Assembly: GCA_017514665.1 (NCBI GenBank)
Contig: JAFWIX010000006.1
Span: forward strand, 1 to 48,919
From: Candidatus Saccharimonadota bacterium
GTDB taxonomy: Bacteria; Patescibacteriota; Saccharimonadia; Saccharimonadales; Saccharimonadaceae
Direction: 5' to 3'
Length of the DNA: 48,919 bases
In this document: positions 31,511 through 39,422 of the stretch, piece by piece
Position numbering within the stretch: the stretch's first letter is position 1
How the letters are laid out: each line of letters begins with the position of its first letter
The notes under the pieces: generated by a model
Seen by the model: only the letters and a program-made list of their open reading frames with translations
Database searches by the model: none
What the model was told of the DNA's origin: nothing
Made by a program: the position numbers and the translations under genes

Positions 31511-32011
31511 ATGCCCCAAAAAACCGCCAAACGCAAAATTACCAAACGCAAAATTCCCAAACTGCCGATTATTTTAGTGGCGGTATTGGCGTTAATCATA
31601 GCCGCTTTTTGCGTCTGGCAAATTTGCATACCGCATCCTATGCGCATGAGCGAAACCGTTTATGGTAGTAACGAACAAATCGACCTCACCGCCGACGAAT
31701 ATAATCAACTCACTCAAGACAAAGCTTCGTTCATAGTTTTCATTGATCAAACAAATTGCATCACCGCCAACAAACTTCGCGAAATGCTTGGCCATATTGC
31801 CGACGAGCATCAGATTCACATTTACCACATCATGTGGGCTGATATCAGCGACACCAATTTACGTGAAAAAGTTAAATATTATCCCTCAGTCGCCATCATC
31901 CAAAATGGCCAAGTCGTCGATGCGCTCGACGCCAACGCCGATGCTCACACTGCCTATTATAATTCCGAAGCCGACTTAAAAGACTGGCTTTCTCGTTACG
32001 TTGAACTTTAG
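31511..32011 (+). CDS. Membrane-anchored thioredoxin-fold protein with one active-site Cys
   Basis: 166 residues: basic N-terminus, TM about 18-39, then a thioredoxin-like exported domain (about 55-166). FIVFIDQTNCITANKL puts Cys83 at the active-site position, but the second Cys of CxxC is replaced by Ala86. The cis-proline is in YYPSVAII (Pro125), and the C-terminal NGQVVDAL strand fits. With a single Cys it may act in reduction or isomerisation of disulfides, or be a non-redox fold. The ATG follows the rhodanese stop with no gap, so they are one operon. Confidence 0.78.
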   Translation: MPQKTAKRKITKRKIPKLPIILVAVLALIIAAFCVWQICIPHPMRMSETVYGSNEQIDLTADEYNQLTQDKASFIVFIDQTNCITANKLREMLGHIADEHQIHIYHIMWADISDTNLREKVKYYPSVAIIQNGQVVDALDANADAHTAYYNSEADLKDWLSRYVEL

Positions 32012-32023
32012 TTTTTAACATGC

Positions 32024-32029
32024 TATTAT
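32024..32029 (+). promoter_or_regulatory. -10 box of the HNH nuclease gene (7-nt spacing)
   Basis: TGC-TATTAT, then 7 nt, then ATG 32037. This suggests the third gene of the exported cluster can be expressed on its own. Confidence 0.5.
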
Positions 32030-32036
32030 AAATTTA

Positions 32037-32789
32037 ATGGAAGGGAATCAGACTTTTGAAAAAGTGTCGAGGTCTCGGCGCCCTAAATTTCGCTGGCGTC
32101 GCATTTTAGCATTATTAGCTTTGCTGGGCGGCATAGTTTTTTGGTTAATCGAAAATCCTGCTAGTTATGAGCCAGAAACTGTCTATGAAGCGCCAAGCCA
32201 AACAGATTCTGGAGACGCTCCGCTCGCTACCGCCATTCTAGCTCAGCTCGAAGTCAAAGGTCGCGCGCCTAAGACCGGTTATGAGCGCACGCAGTTTTAC
32301 GATGGTTGGCCCAACATGGAAGACGGCTGTAGTCTCCGTCAAAAAATTCTTCGCCGTGATTTTGGGGATAGCGCCAGACTTGATGGTTGCAATGTCGTCA
32401 GCGGCGAATACACTGAGCCATATACCGGCGAGCACCTAATTTTTACTGCGCGTGAACAAATCAGCAAAGGTCTCCAAATTGATCACATTGTAGCCTTGAG
32501 CGACGCTTGGCAGAAAGGCGCCCAAAATCTCGAACAAGCCATTCGCTATCAAATTGCCACTGACCCACTCAATCTTGTAGCCGTCGATAGCTCTGCCAAC
32601 CAAAAGAAATCAGACGGCGATGCCGCCACTTGGCTTCCCAGCAACAAAGCTTTTCGTTGTGAATACGTTGCTCGTCAAGTTTCGGTTAAATACAAATACC
32701 ACCTTTGGGTCACCGAAGCTGAACGTGACGCTATCGACAAAGTGTTACAAAATTGCCCAAATCAACTCGCCGTCGGCGTCAGTCTTTAG
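32037..32789 (+). CDS. Membrane-anchored extracellular HNH nuclease (DUF1524/GmrSD C-terminal type)
   Basis: 250 residues. Basic N-terminus (RRPKFRWRR), TM about 23-38, linker, then an HNH-type nuclease domain. The catalytic motif is LQIDHIVALSDAWQKGA with Asp149-His150, followed by DPLNLVAVDSSANQKKSDGD with Asn179 and Asn188 and then W199. This is the pattern of secreted DUF1524 nucleases. Four cysteines (98, 118, 208, 240) in an exported domain could form disulfides. An outward-facing DNase would suit nucleotide scavenging in an organism without nucleotide synthesis; that role is inferred. Confidence 0.85.
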   Translation: MEGNQTFEKVSRSRRPKFRWRRILALLALLGGIVFWLIENPASYEPETVYEAPSQTDSGDAPLATAILAQLEVKGRAPKTGYERTQFYDGWPNMEDGCSLRQKILRRDFGDSARLDGCNVVSGEYTEPYTGEHLIFTAREQISKGLQIDHIVALSDAWQKGAQNLEQAIRYQIATDPLNLVAVDSSANQKKSDGDAATWLPSNKAFRCEYVARQVSVKYKYHLWVTEAERDAIDKVLQNCPNQLAVGVSL

Positions 32790-32813
32790 TGTGATACAAT
32801 AAGGTTAAGCGTT

Positions 32814-33668
32814 ATGGATATCTGGATCATATTTATAATTATTTATACGATTCTTGTATCATTTTTTGAGACATCTCGCAAAAAGGCTGCCGAAAAAAGC
32901 TCAATTTTTAGCGTGCTTTACCTAGTAACATTGATTGCCCTTATTCTCAGCGTCTTTATTAGTCCAGATTTTTACCAAGCGCCACTTTCTGCCGTAATCA
33001 GTATTGGCGCAAAATCAATCATTGTAGTATTTGCATGGTTTTTTGGGCTTTATGCGCTTTCAAAATTACCAATCAGTACATACTCAATAGTCCATTCATC
33101 TAGGATTGTTTTTGCGGTTATTTTAAGTGTCATTATTTTTAGCGAACCATTGTCTACCGAAAAGATCATCGGCATTATTTTAATCATTGCTGGCATAGTT
33201 TTAGCAAATTACAATCCAAAAGAGAAGAAAAAAAAGAAAAAAGCGTATTCGTATTTACCGATAATTCTTCTTCTTGTAGCATGCGTTTTGACCGCAGTTT
33301 CCGAAATTTTGGACAAGGCTCTCATGAGAGAGCTAAGTGTTGGTCAAATGCAAACTTGGTTTTTGTTCTTCAGTGCCATATATTTTAGAATAATCCTATT
33401 AATCAAAAGAGAAAAAGTAAATTACAAACTCATCACTACTAATTATTGGATTCCTCTATCTTCAGTATTTCTGGTGTCGGCAGATCGATTTCTATTTTAT
33501 GCCAACAAAGATCCTGGCAGCGAAGTTTCAATAATGGTCCTATTCAAGCAGCTATCGGTCATATTACTAATAATCATGGGCAAAATCTTTTTCAAAGAGA
33601 AAAATATCGTTAAGAAACTCCTGTGTTCACTGTTAATCATCGCGGGCGTAGCAGTCCTCTTCATCTAG
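32814..33668 (+). CDS. EamA/DMT-superfamily transporter
   Basis: 284 residues with about ten membrane helices in two halves, separated by a Lys-rich loop (NPKEKKKKKKAYSY) near 135-148. The end of each half has the EamA-type signature (FSEPLSTEKIIGIILIIAGI and FKEKNIVKKLLCSLLIIAGV). Substrate unknown; such proteins export or import small metabolites. The promoter TGA-TACAAT lies upstream. The gene is more AT-rich than its neighbours by eye, which may indicate transfer or simply membrane-protein codon content. Confidence 0.82.
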   Translation: MDIWIIFIIIYTILVSFFETSRKKAAEKSSIFSVLYLVTLIALILSVFISPDFYQAPLSAVISIGAKSIIVVFAWFFGLYALSKLPISTYSIVHSSRIVFAVILSVIIFSEPLSTEKIIGIILIIAGIVLANYNPKEKKKKKKAYSYLPIILLLVACVLTAVSEILDKALMRELSVGQMQTWFLFFSAIYFRIILLIKREKVNYKLITTNYWIPLSSVFLVSADRFLFYANKDPGSEVSIMVLFKQLSVILLIIMGKIFFKEKNIVKKLLCSLLIIAGVAVLFI

Positions 33669-33688
33669 ACAAAACCGATAAAATATGG

Positions 33689-33694
33689 TATAGT
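33689..33694 (+). promoter_or_regulatory. uvrC -10 box, leaderless geometry
   Basis: TGG-TATAGT, then TAAAAA, then ATG 33701. Confidence 0.6.
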
Positions 33695-33700
33695 TAAAAA

Positions 33701-34981
33701 ATGGAACCCCTGAAAGAAAAACTTAAAACTTTACCCGACTCCCCCGGGGTTTATTTCCATAAAAACAAAACCGGTGAAATTATTTATGTTGGCAAAGCCG
33801 CCGTACTCAAAAATCGAGTGCGTCAATATTTTCATCATACTAAAAAGGACCCCAAGACTGCTGCTCTCGTCGCCGAAATTGCCGATACCGATTGGATTGT
33901 TGTCGATACCGAAATGGATGCACTATTTTTAGAATCTGAAATGATCAAACGCTACAAACCCAAATGGAACATTTTGCTCCGTGATGATAAGTCTGTAAGT
34001 TATGTGCGAATTGATCTCAAATCCCAAGTTCCTTATGTTTCCATCACGCGCATTCCGCAAGACGACAAGGCGCGCTATATCGGTCCCTTTTATGGCAAGA
34101 CTGCTATTCAAAAATCACTGAGAATCTTGAGACATATTTTCCCGTATTACGATAAGCCCTATACCGGCAAGAAGACCCTCAATACCGACCTTGGCCTCAC
34201 TCCGGGGATTGAAGTCGCCACCGATAAAGAGCAAGCCGCAAAAGAATACAAGCAAAACCTGCGCAAACTCATCCTCTACCTCGAAGGCGGTCGCCAAAAG
34301 CTTATAAAACAAATCGAAAAGGAAATGAACGTAGCTTCAAAGGCGCAAAATTACGAACTCGCCGCCAAACTCCGCAATCAGCTCCAATCGCTCCAAGCCT
34401 TGCGTAAGAAAATCGTCTTTAGTGACAAAGAATTCTTAGATATTTCTTCCGATCAAGCTCTCAAACAGTTACAGATGTTGTTAAAATCACAACACCCAGC
34501 GCTTACCAAGCCGCCAGTACGCATCGAAGGTTATGACGTTTCGCATCAATCTGGTACCAATGCCGTTGCCAGCATGGTGGTATTTACTAATGGCGTTGCC
34601 GACCGCTCTGAGTATCGTAAATTTAAAATTCGCCAAAAGAACTCTCAGGACGACCTCGCTAGTCTAGAAGAGACCATTACGCGTCGTCTTAAACATTCCG
34701 AGTGGCCTTATCCTGATCTCGTAATTCTTGATGGCGGCATCACCCAAGTCAATACCGTCAAAGACCAGCTTGCCGAGCACAATATCGCCGTCATCGGTCG
34801 CGACAAATCTGGTGACCATAGTCGTTCGGCCGCTGTTAATATTATTCTCGCTGATGGCACGCATCATCCACTCCCAAGCAGCTCGCACATCGCTCGCTTG
34901 ATTGCTCGCATCGACGAGGAAGCCCACCGTTTTGCTATCACTTACCATACTTTGTTGAAACGCAAAAATATGCTAAAATAA
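33701..34981 (+). CDS. uvrC: UvrC excinuclease subunit, minimal form
   Basis: Makes the 3' and 5' incisions in nucleotide excision repair. Residues 1-90 are the GIY-YIG nuclease (PGVYFH, IIYVGKAAVLKNRV with R39, catalytic Glu near 80). A UVR/UvrB-binding helix pair lies at about 203-232. The RNase H-like nuclease starts near 273 (IEGYDVSHQSG with Asp279; VILDGGITQVN with Asp344). It is 426 residues against about 600 usually: there is no C-terminal helix-hairpin-helix pair. The region that normally holds four Fe-S cysteines (about 145-175) has none, and I find no Cys in the whole protein. Confidence 0.93.
   Translation: MEPLKEKLKTLPDSPGVYFHKNKTGEIIYVGKAAVLKNRVRQYFHHTKKDPKTAALVAEIADTDWIVVDTEMDALFLESEMIKRYKPKWNILLRDDKSVSYVRIDLKSQVPYVSITRIPQDDKARYIGPFYGKTAIQKSLRILRHIFPYYDKPYTGKKTLNTDLGLTPGIEVATDKEQAAKEYKQNLRKLILYLEGGRQKLIKQIEKEMNVASKAQNYELAAKLRNQLQSLQALRKKIVFSDKEFLDISSDQALKQLQMLLKSQHPALTKPPVRIEGYDVSHQSGTNAVASMVVFTNGVADRSEYRKFKIRQKNSQDDLASLEETITRRLKHSEWPYPDLVILDGGITQVNTVKDQLAEHNIAVIGRDKSGDHSRSAAVNIILADGTHHPLPSSSHIARLIARIDEEAHRFAITYHTLLKRKNMLK
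34974..34979 (+). promoter_or_regulatory. -10 box of the 34987 gene (7-nt spacing)
   Basis: TGC-TAAAAT overlapping the uvrC stop, then 7 nt, then ATG 34987. Confidence 0.5.
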
Positions 34982-34986
34982 GCTTT

Positions 34987-35355
34987 ATGATTAAAAATCA
35001 AATTTTTGTGTTCATTCTTCGCTGGGCTGTTTCTAGTGCTGGCATGTGGCTTTGTATCACGTTGTTTGGTCATCTCAGCAGTGAATCTACCTTTTGGCTC
35101 TATGTTGTGGCCGGCCTTATCTTTTCATTAGTTAATTCCGTCATCAAACCACTGGCTACTCTGATTTCTCTGCCACTTATCATCCTTTCGCTCGGTATCT
35201 TTGTTCTGATTATCAATATCGCCATGGTCGGCCTGACTATTTGGATTTTGCCAAACGTCGAAATTGGTTTTGGTGGCGCTCTGCTTTCGGCACTCACCAT
35301 GAGCCTGATAAATTACCTTGTCAATTTCCTCGTTCCGGCGTATAATAGGAGTTAG
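34987..35355 (+). CDS. Phage holin family 4 (DUF/PF04020)-like membrane protein
   Basis: 122 residues with four membrane helices: about 7-27, 37-58, 61-84 and 92-116. The SLVNSVIKPLATLISLPLIILSLG-type region (split about 47-70) and the INYLVNFLVPAY end match the widespread small four-helix membrane family sometimes labelled phage holin. No phage genes are nearby, so it is a chromosomal membrane protein of unknown role. secG starts 2 nt after its stop. Confidence 0.75.
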   Translation: MIKNQIFVFILRWAVSSAGMWLCITLFGHLSSESTFWLYVVAGLIFSLVNSVIKPLATLISLPLIILSLGIFVLIINIAMVGLTIWILPNVEIGFGGALLSALTMSLINYLVNFLVPAYNRS

Positions 35356-35356
35356 T

Positions 35357-35584
35357 ATGAATATCGGAGCTATTTTGCAAACAATTATTTTAATCTCGGC
35401 TATTTTGATTGTCGTTTTGATTTTACTACAACAACGTGGCGCCTCACTTGGTGCTGGTTTCGGTGGTAGTGGGGAATTATATACCACTCGTCGCGGTCTT
35501 GATAAATCTCTCTTTGCTACTACTATTGTCTTTTCTGTTATTTTTACCGGTTGTATTATCTGTCTGTTGTTAATTCCATCATAA
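35357..35584 (+). CDS. secG: Preprotein translocase subunit SecG
   Basis: 75 residues from ATG 35357, behind AGGAG (about 35349-35353). A start at 35318 lies inside the previous gene and is rejected. Two TM helices (about 5-25 and 52-72) flank the conserved loop LQQRGASLGAGFGGSGELYTT, with the Gln-rich, Gly-rich SecG signature. Accessory subunit of the SecYEG channel. It probably shares a transcript with the peptide-binding protein 4 nt downstream. Confidence 0.9.
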   Translation: MNIGAILQTIILISAILIVVLILLQQRGASLGAGFGGSGELYTTRRGLDKSLFATTIVFSVIFTGCIICLLLIPS

Positions 35585-35588
35585 TCTT

Positions 35589-37331
35589 ATGTTCAAAAAA
35601 TCAAGTAGGCGTGGGCAAAAATTATCGCAGAAAATTAGTCGTTTTTCGCGCGTCGCTAGCGAGGCCAGTCAGGAGCACATCAAGGAAAATCTCGTTGAAA
35701 AGCTCCCTCATGCGCGCAATGTGCGCTTGTTAATTCTTGAATGGAGCTTACTAATGTCGGTACTGATTTTGCTGGCCATCACGCAAGCTTTCTGGTATTC
35801 CGATTCCAACGCCACCAATTCTTATACTAGTGGCGGCACCTATACCGAGGCTACTATTGGTGAAATTAAATCATTCAATCCTTTATCGGCCACCACCAAT
35901 TCCGAAAGGGTGTTGAGTCGCCTGATGTTTGCTACGCTCACCGCCAATGATTATTCTGGTCATACCGGCGTCGGTTTGGCTGATTCGATTAAGGTTAATG
36001 ACGTCGGCGATGTCTGGACCTTGCACTTGCGCGACAATCTTAAATGGTCAGATGGCGAACCTATTACTAACGACGATGTGATTTTTACGGTTAAATTAAT
36101 TCAAGACGCCAACACCAGCACTTCCTACAGTTCAAATCTCTCCAAGGTTGAGCTAGCAGAAGACGAATCTGGAAATCTCGTCTTTACCTTGCCTACGGCT
36201 TACATCAATTTTGACGCCGCTCTCGAAGTGCCAATTTTGCCAGAACATATCTTAAAAGACACTGATCCTGCCAAAATTTCCGAACACAACTTCAGTACGC
36301 TTAATCCAGTGACTTCCGGTCCCTTCAATTATAATGCTTCGCAAATCATCAACCTTGAAACCGGCGAGCAAATCGTCTATCTCAAGTCTAATCCGTATTA
36401 TTACGGCGACGAACCTTTGATTAGTACTTTTGCGATTCACGCTTTTGCTGACGCCGATTCAGTCGTCAAAGCTCTCAATAATGGCCTAGTCACCGCTACG
36501 GCCGAACTCGGCCCTACCGATCATGCGCAAATCACTTCCAAAAACATCTACGAACGCGAAACCGCCATCAGTAACGGCGTCTATGCCTTTATTAATACTT
36601 CGTCGCATGTTTTGAATAATCGCAGTGTGCGCCAGGCACTTCGCCAGGGCATCAATATGGATGAAATTCGTGAACCACTCGGTGATGAATTGCCGCTTGA
36701 TTACCCCATTTTAGCTTCTCAACATACAGTTTCTAAATATCCCGAAATCCCCAAATACAATTTGGCTGACGCCAAAGACGCCCTAAGCGGCATTGAATTC
36801 GATCGCGATACGCCAATCAGCATTATCACGGTATCTAACGGTTATTTGCCAGCACTTGCCGAGAATTTCAAATCCGCCATCGAAAAATTAGGGCTAAAAG
36901 CCGAAGTAATGGTTTATGATGCTGACCAAGATTTTCTCGCTCAGATTGTCCGTCCGCGCAATTACGACATTTTGCTTTACGAGGTTGAACTTGGCGCCGA
37001 CACCGATCTATTTGCTTATTATCATTCTTCACAAGCTTCGCAAAACGGCCTCAATCTTTCCAATTATCGCAATACTTTGGTAGACAATATCATTCTCTCT
37101 GCTCGCAACACTATGAATCAAGAGCAGCGTGCCAATAAGTATGAAACTTTCTTGAATTATTGGGTAAGTGATGTCCCCGCGATTGGCATTTATCAACCCA
37201 ACATGGCATATTATTTCAATAAAAACACGCGTAGTTTTTCTGAAGACAACCACCTAGTCACCACCTTAGATCGTTTTGAGGACGTCAATTATTGGGGTGC
37301 CATTCCCACCAAACTCAACCGCACTCCCTAA
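35589..37331 (+). CDS. ABC-type peptide-binding protein (SBP family 5), TM-anchored
   Basis: 580 residues. A basic cytoplasmic head (1-45), one TM (about 46-68), then a family 5 extracellular solute-binding domain: GTYTEATIGEIKSFNPL, LRDNLKWSDGEPITNDDVIFTVK (in two parts), SNPYYYGD, NNRSVRQALRQGINMDEI and the C-terminal LSNYRNTLVDNII. It has no lipobox, so it is held by the N-terminal helix. No oppBCDF permease or ATPase genes are adjacent. It may serve a transporter encoded elsewhere or have a chaperone-like role. Placement directly after secG is notable. Confidence 0.88.
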   Translation: MFKKSSRRGQKLSQKISRFSRVASEASQEHIKENLVEKLPHARNVRLLILEWSLLMSVLILLAITQAFWYSDSNATNSYTSGGTYTEATIGEIKSFNPLSATTNSERVLSRLMFATLTANDYSGHTGVGLADSIKVNDVGDVWTLHLRDNLKWSDGEPITNDDVIFTVKLIQDANTSTSYSSNLSKVELAEDESGNLVFTLPTAYINFDAALEVPILPEHILKDTDPAKISEHNFSTLNPVTSGPFNYNASQIINLETGEQIVYLKSNPYYYGDEPLISTFAIHAFADADSVVKALNNGLVTATAELGPTDHAQITSKNIYERETAISNGVYAFINTSSHVLNNRSVRQALRQGINMDEIREPLGDELPLDYPILASQHTVSKYPEIPKYNLADAKDALSGIEFDRDTPISIITVSNGYLPALAENFKSAIEKLGLKAEVMVYDADQDFLAQIVRPRNYDILLYEVELGADTDLFAYYHSSQASQNGLNLSNYRNTLVDNIILSARNTMNQEQRANKYETFLNYWVSDVPAIGIYQPNMAYYFNKNTRSFSEDNHLVTTLDRFEDVNYWGAIPTKLNRTP

Positions 37332-37358
37332 TTTTGCGCGCAAAATTATAAATTATGC

Positions 37359-37364
37359 TATAAT
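37359..37364 (+). promoter_or_regulatory. tRNA-Leu(GAG) extended -10 box
   Basis: TGC-TATAAT, 8 nt before the mature tRNA 5' end, the same spacing as for tRNA-Leu(CAG). Confidence 0.7.
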
Positions 37365-37372
37365 ATATCTGT

Positions 37373-37460
37373 GCACCTGTGGTGGAATTGGTAGACACGC
37401 TACCTTGAGGTGGTAGTGGCCGCTAAGGCTGTGCTAGTTCGAGTCTAGTCAGGTGCACCA
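37373..37460 (+). tRNA. tRNA-Leu (anticodon GAG)
   Basis: Class II tRNA of 88 nt: acceptor GCACCTG/CAGGTGC, anticodon stem CTACC/GGTAG with loop TTGAGGT, long variable arm (GGCCGCTAAGGCT), T-loop AGTTCGAGTCT, encoded CCA. Confidence 0.95.
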
Positions 37461-37541
37461 TTTTGTTCTCAAAAGCCCTTGTGTTTGTCGAAAATCTATG
37501 ATAAGATAGTAAATAGTAAAAGAGTGTAATAGGAGGTATTA

Positions 37542-38534
37542 ATGCTTATAAGAACTATCAAATTTATCCCAGCCATTATGGCTATTTTGCTAGGTGGACT
37601 TTTCTGCTTTTCCTATCCAGCAGCGGCTGAAGGTGAAGAAGGAGGAGGAGAGACCCCTACTCCAGACATCTGGTTGCAGATTTCGCCAGTTAGCAAACGT
37701 GTCAAAATAGCCGCCAGTGAAACTCAAGATGGCGAATTTACTGTTGAGAATATCGGCGCCAAAGATTTTGATTACAAAGTCTATGCCACACCATATTATG
37801 CTACCAGCGGCGAGACTTACGACTGGAACTTTACTATTGAGAATAGTTATACCCAAATTGCTCGCTGGATTACCTTTGCTGACAAAGACGGTAATTATGG
37901 TAAAGAAGCCACGTTTAATATCAAAAAAGGTGAAAAGCAAACTATCAAATATCGCATCACCACTCCAGATAGCATCCCGTCTGGTGGCCAATATGCTGCT
38001 CTGTTTGCTCAATCTCTAGAAGATAACACCACCAAGACCGAGGGCACTGCCGGTATCAAGACCATCTCTCGTGTCGGCATGGTACTTTATGCTAAGGCCG
38101 ATGGCGATACTCGCGATGTAGCCGAGATTTCTAATTACAGCTTTGATAAATTCAAACTCAGCGGTAACCTCAAGGCTACTGCCACCATCAAAAACGACGG
38201 CAACACCGATTTTACCACCAGTGTTAATTACACCGTCAAGACTCTCTTTGGTAAAGAACTTTACACCCTCCCCGAAGGTCAAAAATCTTACATTCTTCTA
38301 CCAGAGACAGAACGTACCATCAACGTAGAATGGGCAGACACACCGTTTATGGGCATCTTCCAGGTTAATTATAAGGTTTCTGCACTTGACCAAGTCAAGG
38401 ATCAGACCAGCATTGTACTCGTATTGCCAATCTTTGTCGGCATTATTGCGCTTTTGCTATTGACAATTATTGTGATTTGGGCTATAATCCTCATTAGGAA
38501 GCGTGGTGAGCGCAAGTCCAGACTCCTAGTCTAG
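37542..38534 (+). CDS. DUF916-like exported protein with C-terminal membrane anchor
   Basis: 330 residues. Signal peptide about 1-29 (cleavage near PAAAEG). An exported immunoglobulin-like first domain starts ISPVSKRVKIAASETQDGEF and includes the GGQYAALFAQ strand, which resembles WxL-associated DUF916 proteins. A second beta domain begins about 200 (LSGNLKATATIKNDGNTDFT). TM about 295-318 ends in RKRGERKSRLLV. AGGAGG lies before the ATG. Next to it is another surface protein (38603). Peptidoglycan or surface-complex binding is inferred from the family; WxL-domain partners are not seen. Confidence 0.75.
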   Translation: MLIRTIKFIPAIMAILLGGLFCFSYPAAAEGEEGGGETPTPDIWLQISPVSKRVKIAASETQDGEFTVENIGAKDFDYKVYATPYYATSGETYDWNFTIENSYTQIARWITFADKDGNYGKEATFNIKKGEKQTIKYRITTPDSIPSGGQYAALFAQSLEDNTTKTEGTAGIKTISRVGMVLYAKADGDTRDVAEISNYSFDKFKLSGNLKATATIKNDGNTDFTTSVNYTVKTLFGKELYTLPEGQKSYILLPETERTINVEWADTPFMGIFQVNYKVSALDQVKDQTSIVLVLPIFVGIIALLLLTIIVIWAIILIRKRGERKSRLLV

Positions 38535-38602
38535 ACGCTGCGAGGCGTTCATTACAACATCCAAACAAACATATCAACATAAAAACAAAGAGAGTGTAGA
38601 GT

Positions 38603-39259
38603 ATGAAAAGACTTACAAAACAAGTTTTAGGCTGTTTGGGCCTAGTCCTTGTGGGCGCAATTACTGTTGTTGCCTACAATTTACCAGCGCCAGCTGCGGC
38701 CGTTAGTGGCAGCACCGTAACAGATACTGTAGTTGTCACGGTATTAGAACACGGTTCGTCTACCCCAGTCTACCCACAAGATGGGGATGTGGTGACTGAC
38801 GACACAATCCATGTCATCACGGATTACGAAGGAGCGAACGAAATACAGTATTATTTATCTTATTATGACGAGGAAACAGGTACTTGGACCGACCCAGTGC
38901 TTGTACACTCTTATTGTCCTACCACCGAGGGTGGTATTTGCCCTCCTACTAATGATGATGAAGCCAATGGTCGACATGATTTTTGGTTAACCTTGCCACA
39001 TGGTCATGGTAAATATACTATCACTACCAAAGTCCTCGGTGGCGATCATACGGTGACCGACGAAAAAAGTATCACGATTACCTATACCGACAAAGATATC
39101 CCAGTACCAGAAACAGGTGGTGATGATATAGATGTTGCCGACACCGGTATCTTTACTAACCTCAACATTGGCCGTGCCGACTTTCTCATTACCGGGTTAA
39201 TCGCCTTCTTTGGTGTAGCTGGATTCTCAACCTATCTAGTGTTACGTCATCGCAAATAG
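38603..39259 (+). CDS. Exported surface protein with C-terminal ADTG-TM-basic tail
   Basis: 218 residues. Signal peptide about 1-33 (cleavage near PAAAV). A strand DTVVVTVLEHGSSTP (41-55), nearly the same as in the MBL protein at 21500. An immunoglobulin-like domain with a Cys pair (105, 113). A C-terminal sorting-like end: PVPETG (167-172), VADTG (178-182), TM (about 193-213) and RHRK. The order resembles a sortase substrate, but the NTG/DTG motif is not LPxTG and no sortase is in the window. Codon-level start is supported by AGAGAG upstream. Confidence 0.75.
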   Translation: MKRLTKQVLGCLGLVLVGAITVVAYNLPAPAAAVSGSTVTDTVVVTVLEHGSSTPVYPQDGDVVTDDTIHVITDYEGANEIQYYLSYYDEETGTWTDPVLVHSYCPTTEGGICPPTNDDEANGRHDFWLTLPHGHGKYTITTKVLGGDHTVTDEKSITITYTDKDIPVPETGGDDIDVADTGIFTNLNIGRADFLITGLIAFFGVAGFSTYLVLRHRK

Positions 39260-39305
39260 ATTACTTTGCCTACATTCTCACCTTGTAAAAGCACCGCTCG
39301 CGTGA

Positions 39306-39311
39306 TATAAT
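39306..39311 (+). promoter_or_regulatory. tRNA-Val extended -10 box
   Basis: TGA-TATAAT 10 nt before the mature tRNA 5' end. Confidence 0.65.
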
Positions 39312-39321
39312 AATTCCACGC

Positions 39322-39398
39322 GGGCGGTTAGCTCAGTTGGCTAGAGCGCGTCTTTGACGTAGACGAGGTCACAGGTTCGACTCCTGTATCGCCCACCA
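39322..39398 (+). tRNA. tRNA-Val (anticodon GAC)
   Basis: 77 nt: acceptor GGGCGGT/ATCGCCC, D-loop AGCTCAGTTGGCTAGAGC, anticodon stem CGTCT/AGACG with loop TTGACGT, T-loop GGTTCGACTCC, encoded CCA. Confidence 0.95.
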
Positions 39399-39399
39399 G

Positions 39400-39422
39400 T
39401 AGCCTTAGAGTGGCTATTTTTT
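39400..39422 (+). terminator. tRNA-Val intrinsic terminator
   Basis: TAGCC / GGCTA stem with 7-nt loop, followed by TTTTTT. Starts 2 nt after the tRNA. Confidence 0.8.

Noticed and set aside
32814-33668. Drug-resistance (SMR) transporter call for the EamA protein
   Set aside because: It has about ten helices in two halves, not the four of SMR proteins; the substrate cannot be named.
34987-35355. Prophage remnant suggested by a holin-like protein
   Set aside because: The PF04020-like family is common on chromosomes, and no phage structural, integrase or lysis genes or attachment repeats are nearby.
38535-38602. Terminator after the DUF916-like gene
   Set aside because: Small hairpins (GACT/AGTC, ACGC/GCGT) are present but no T-run follows, so I do not call a terminator.
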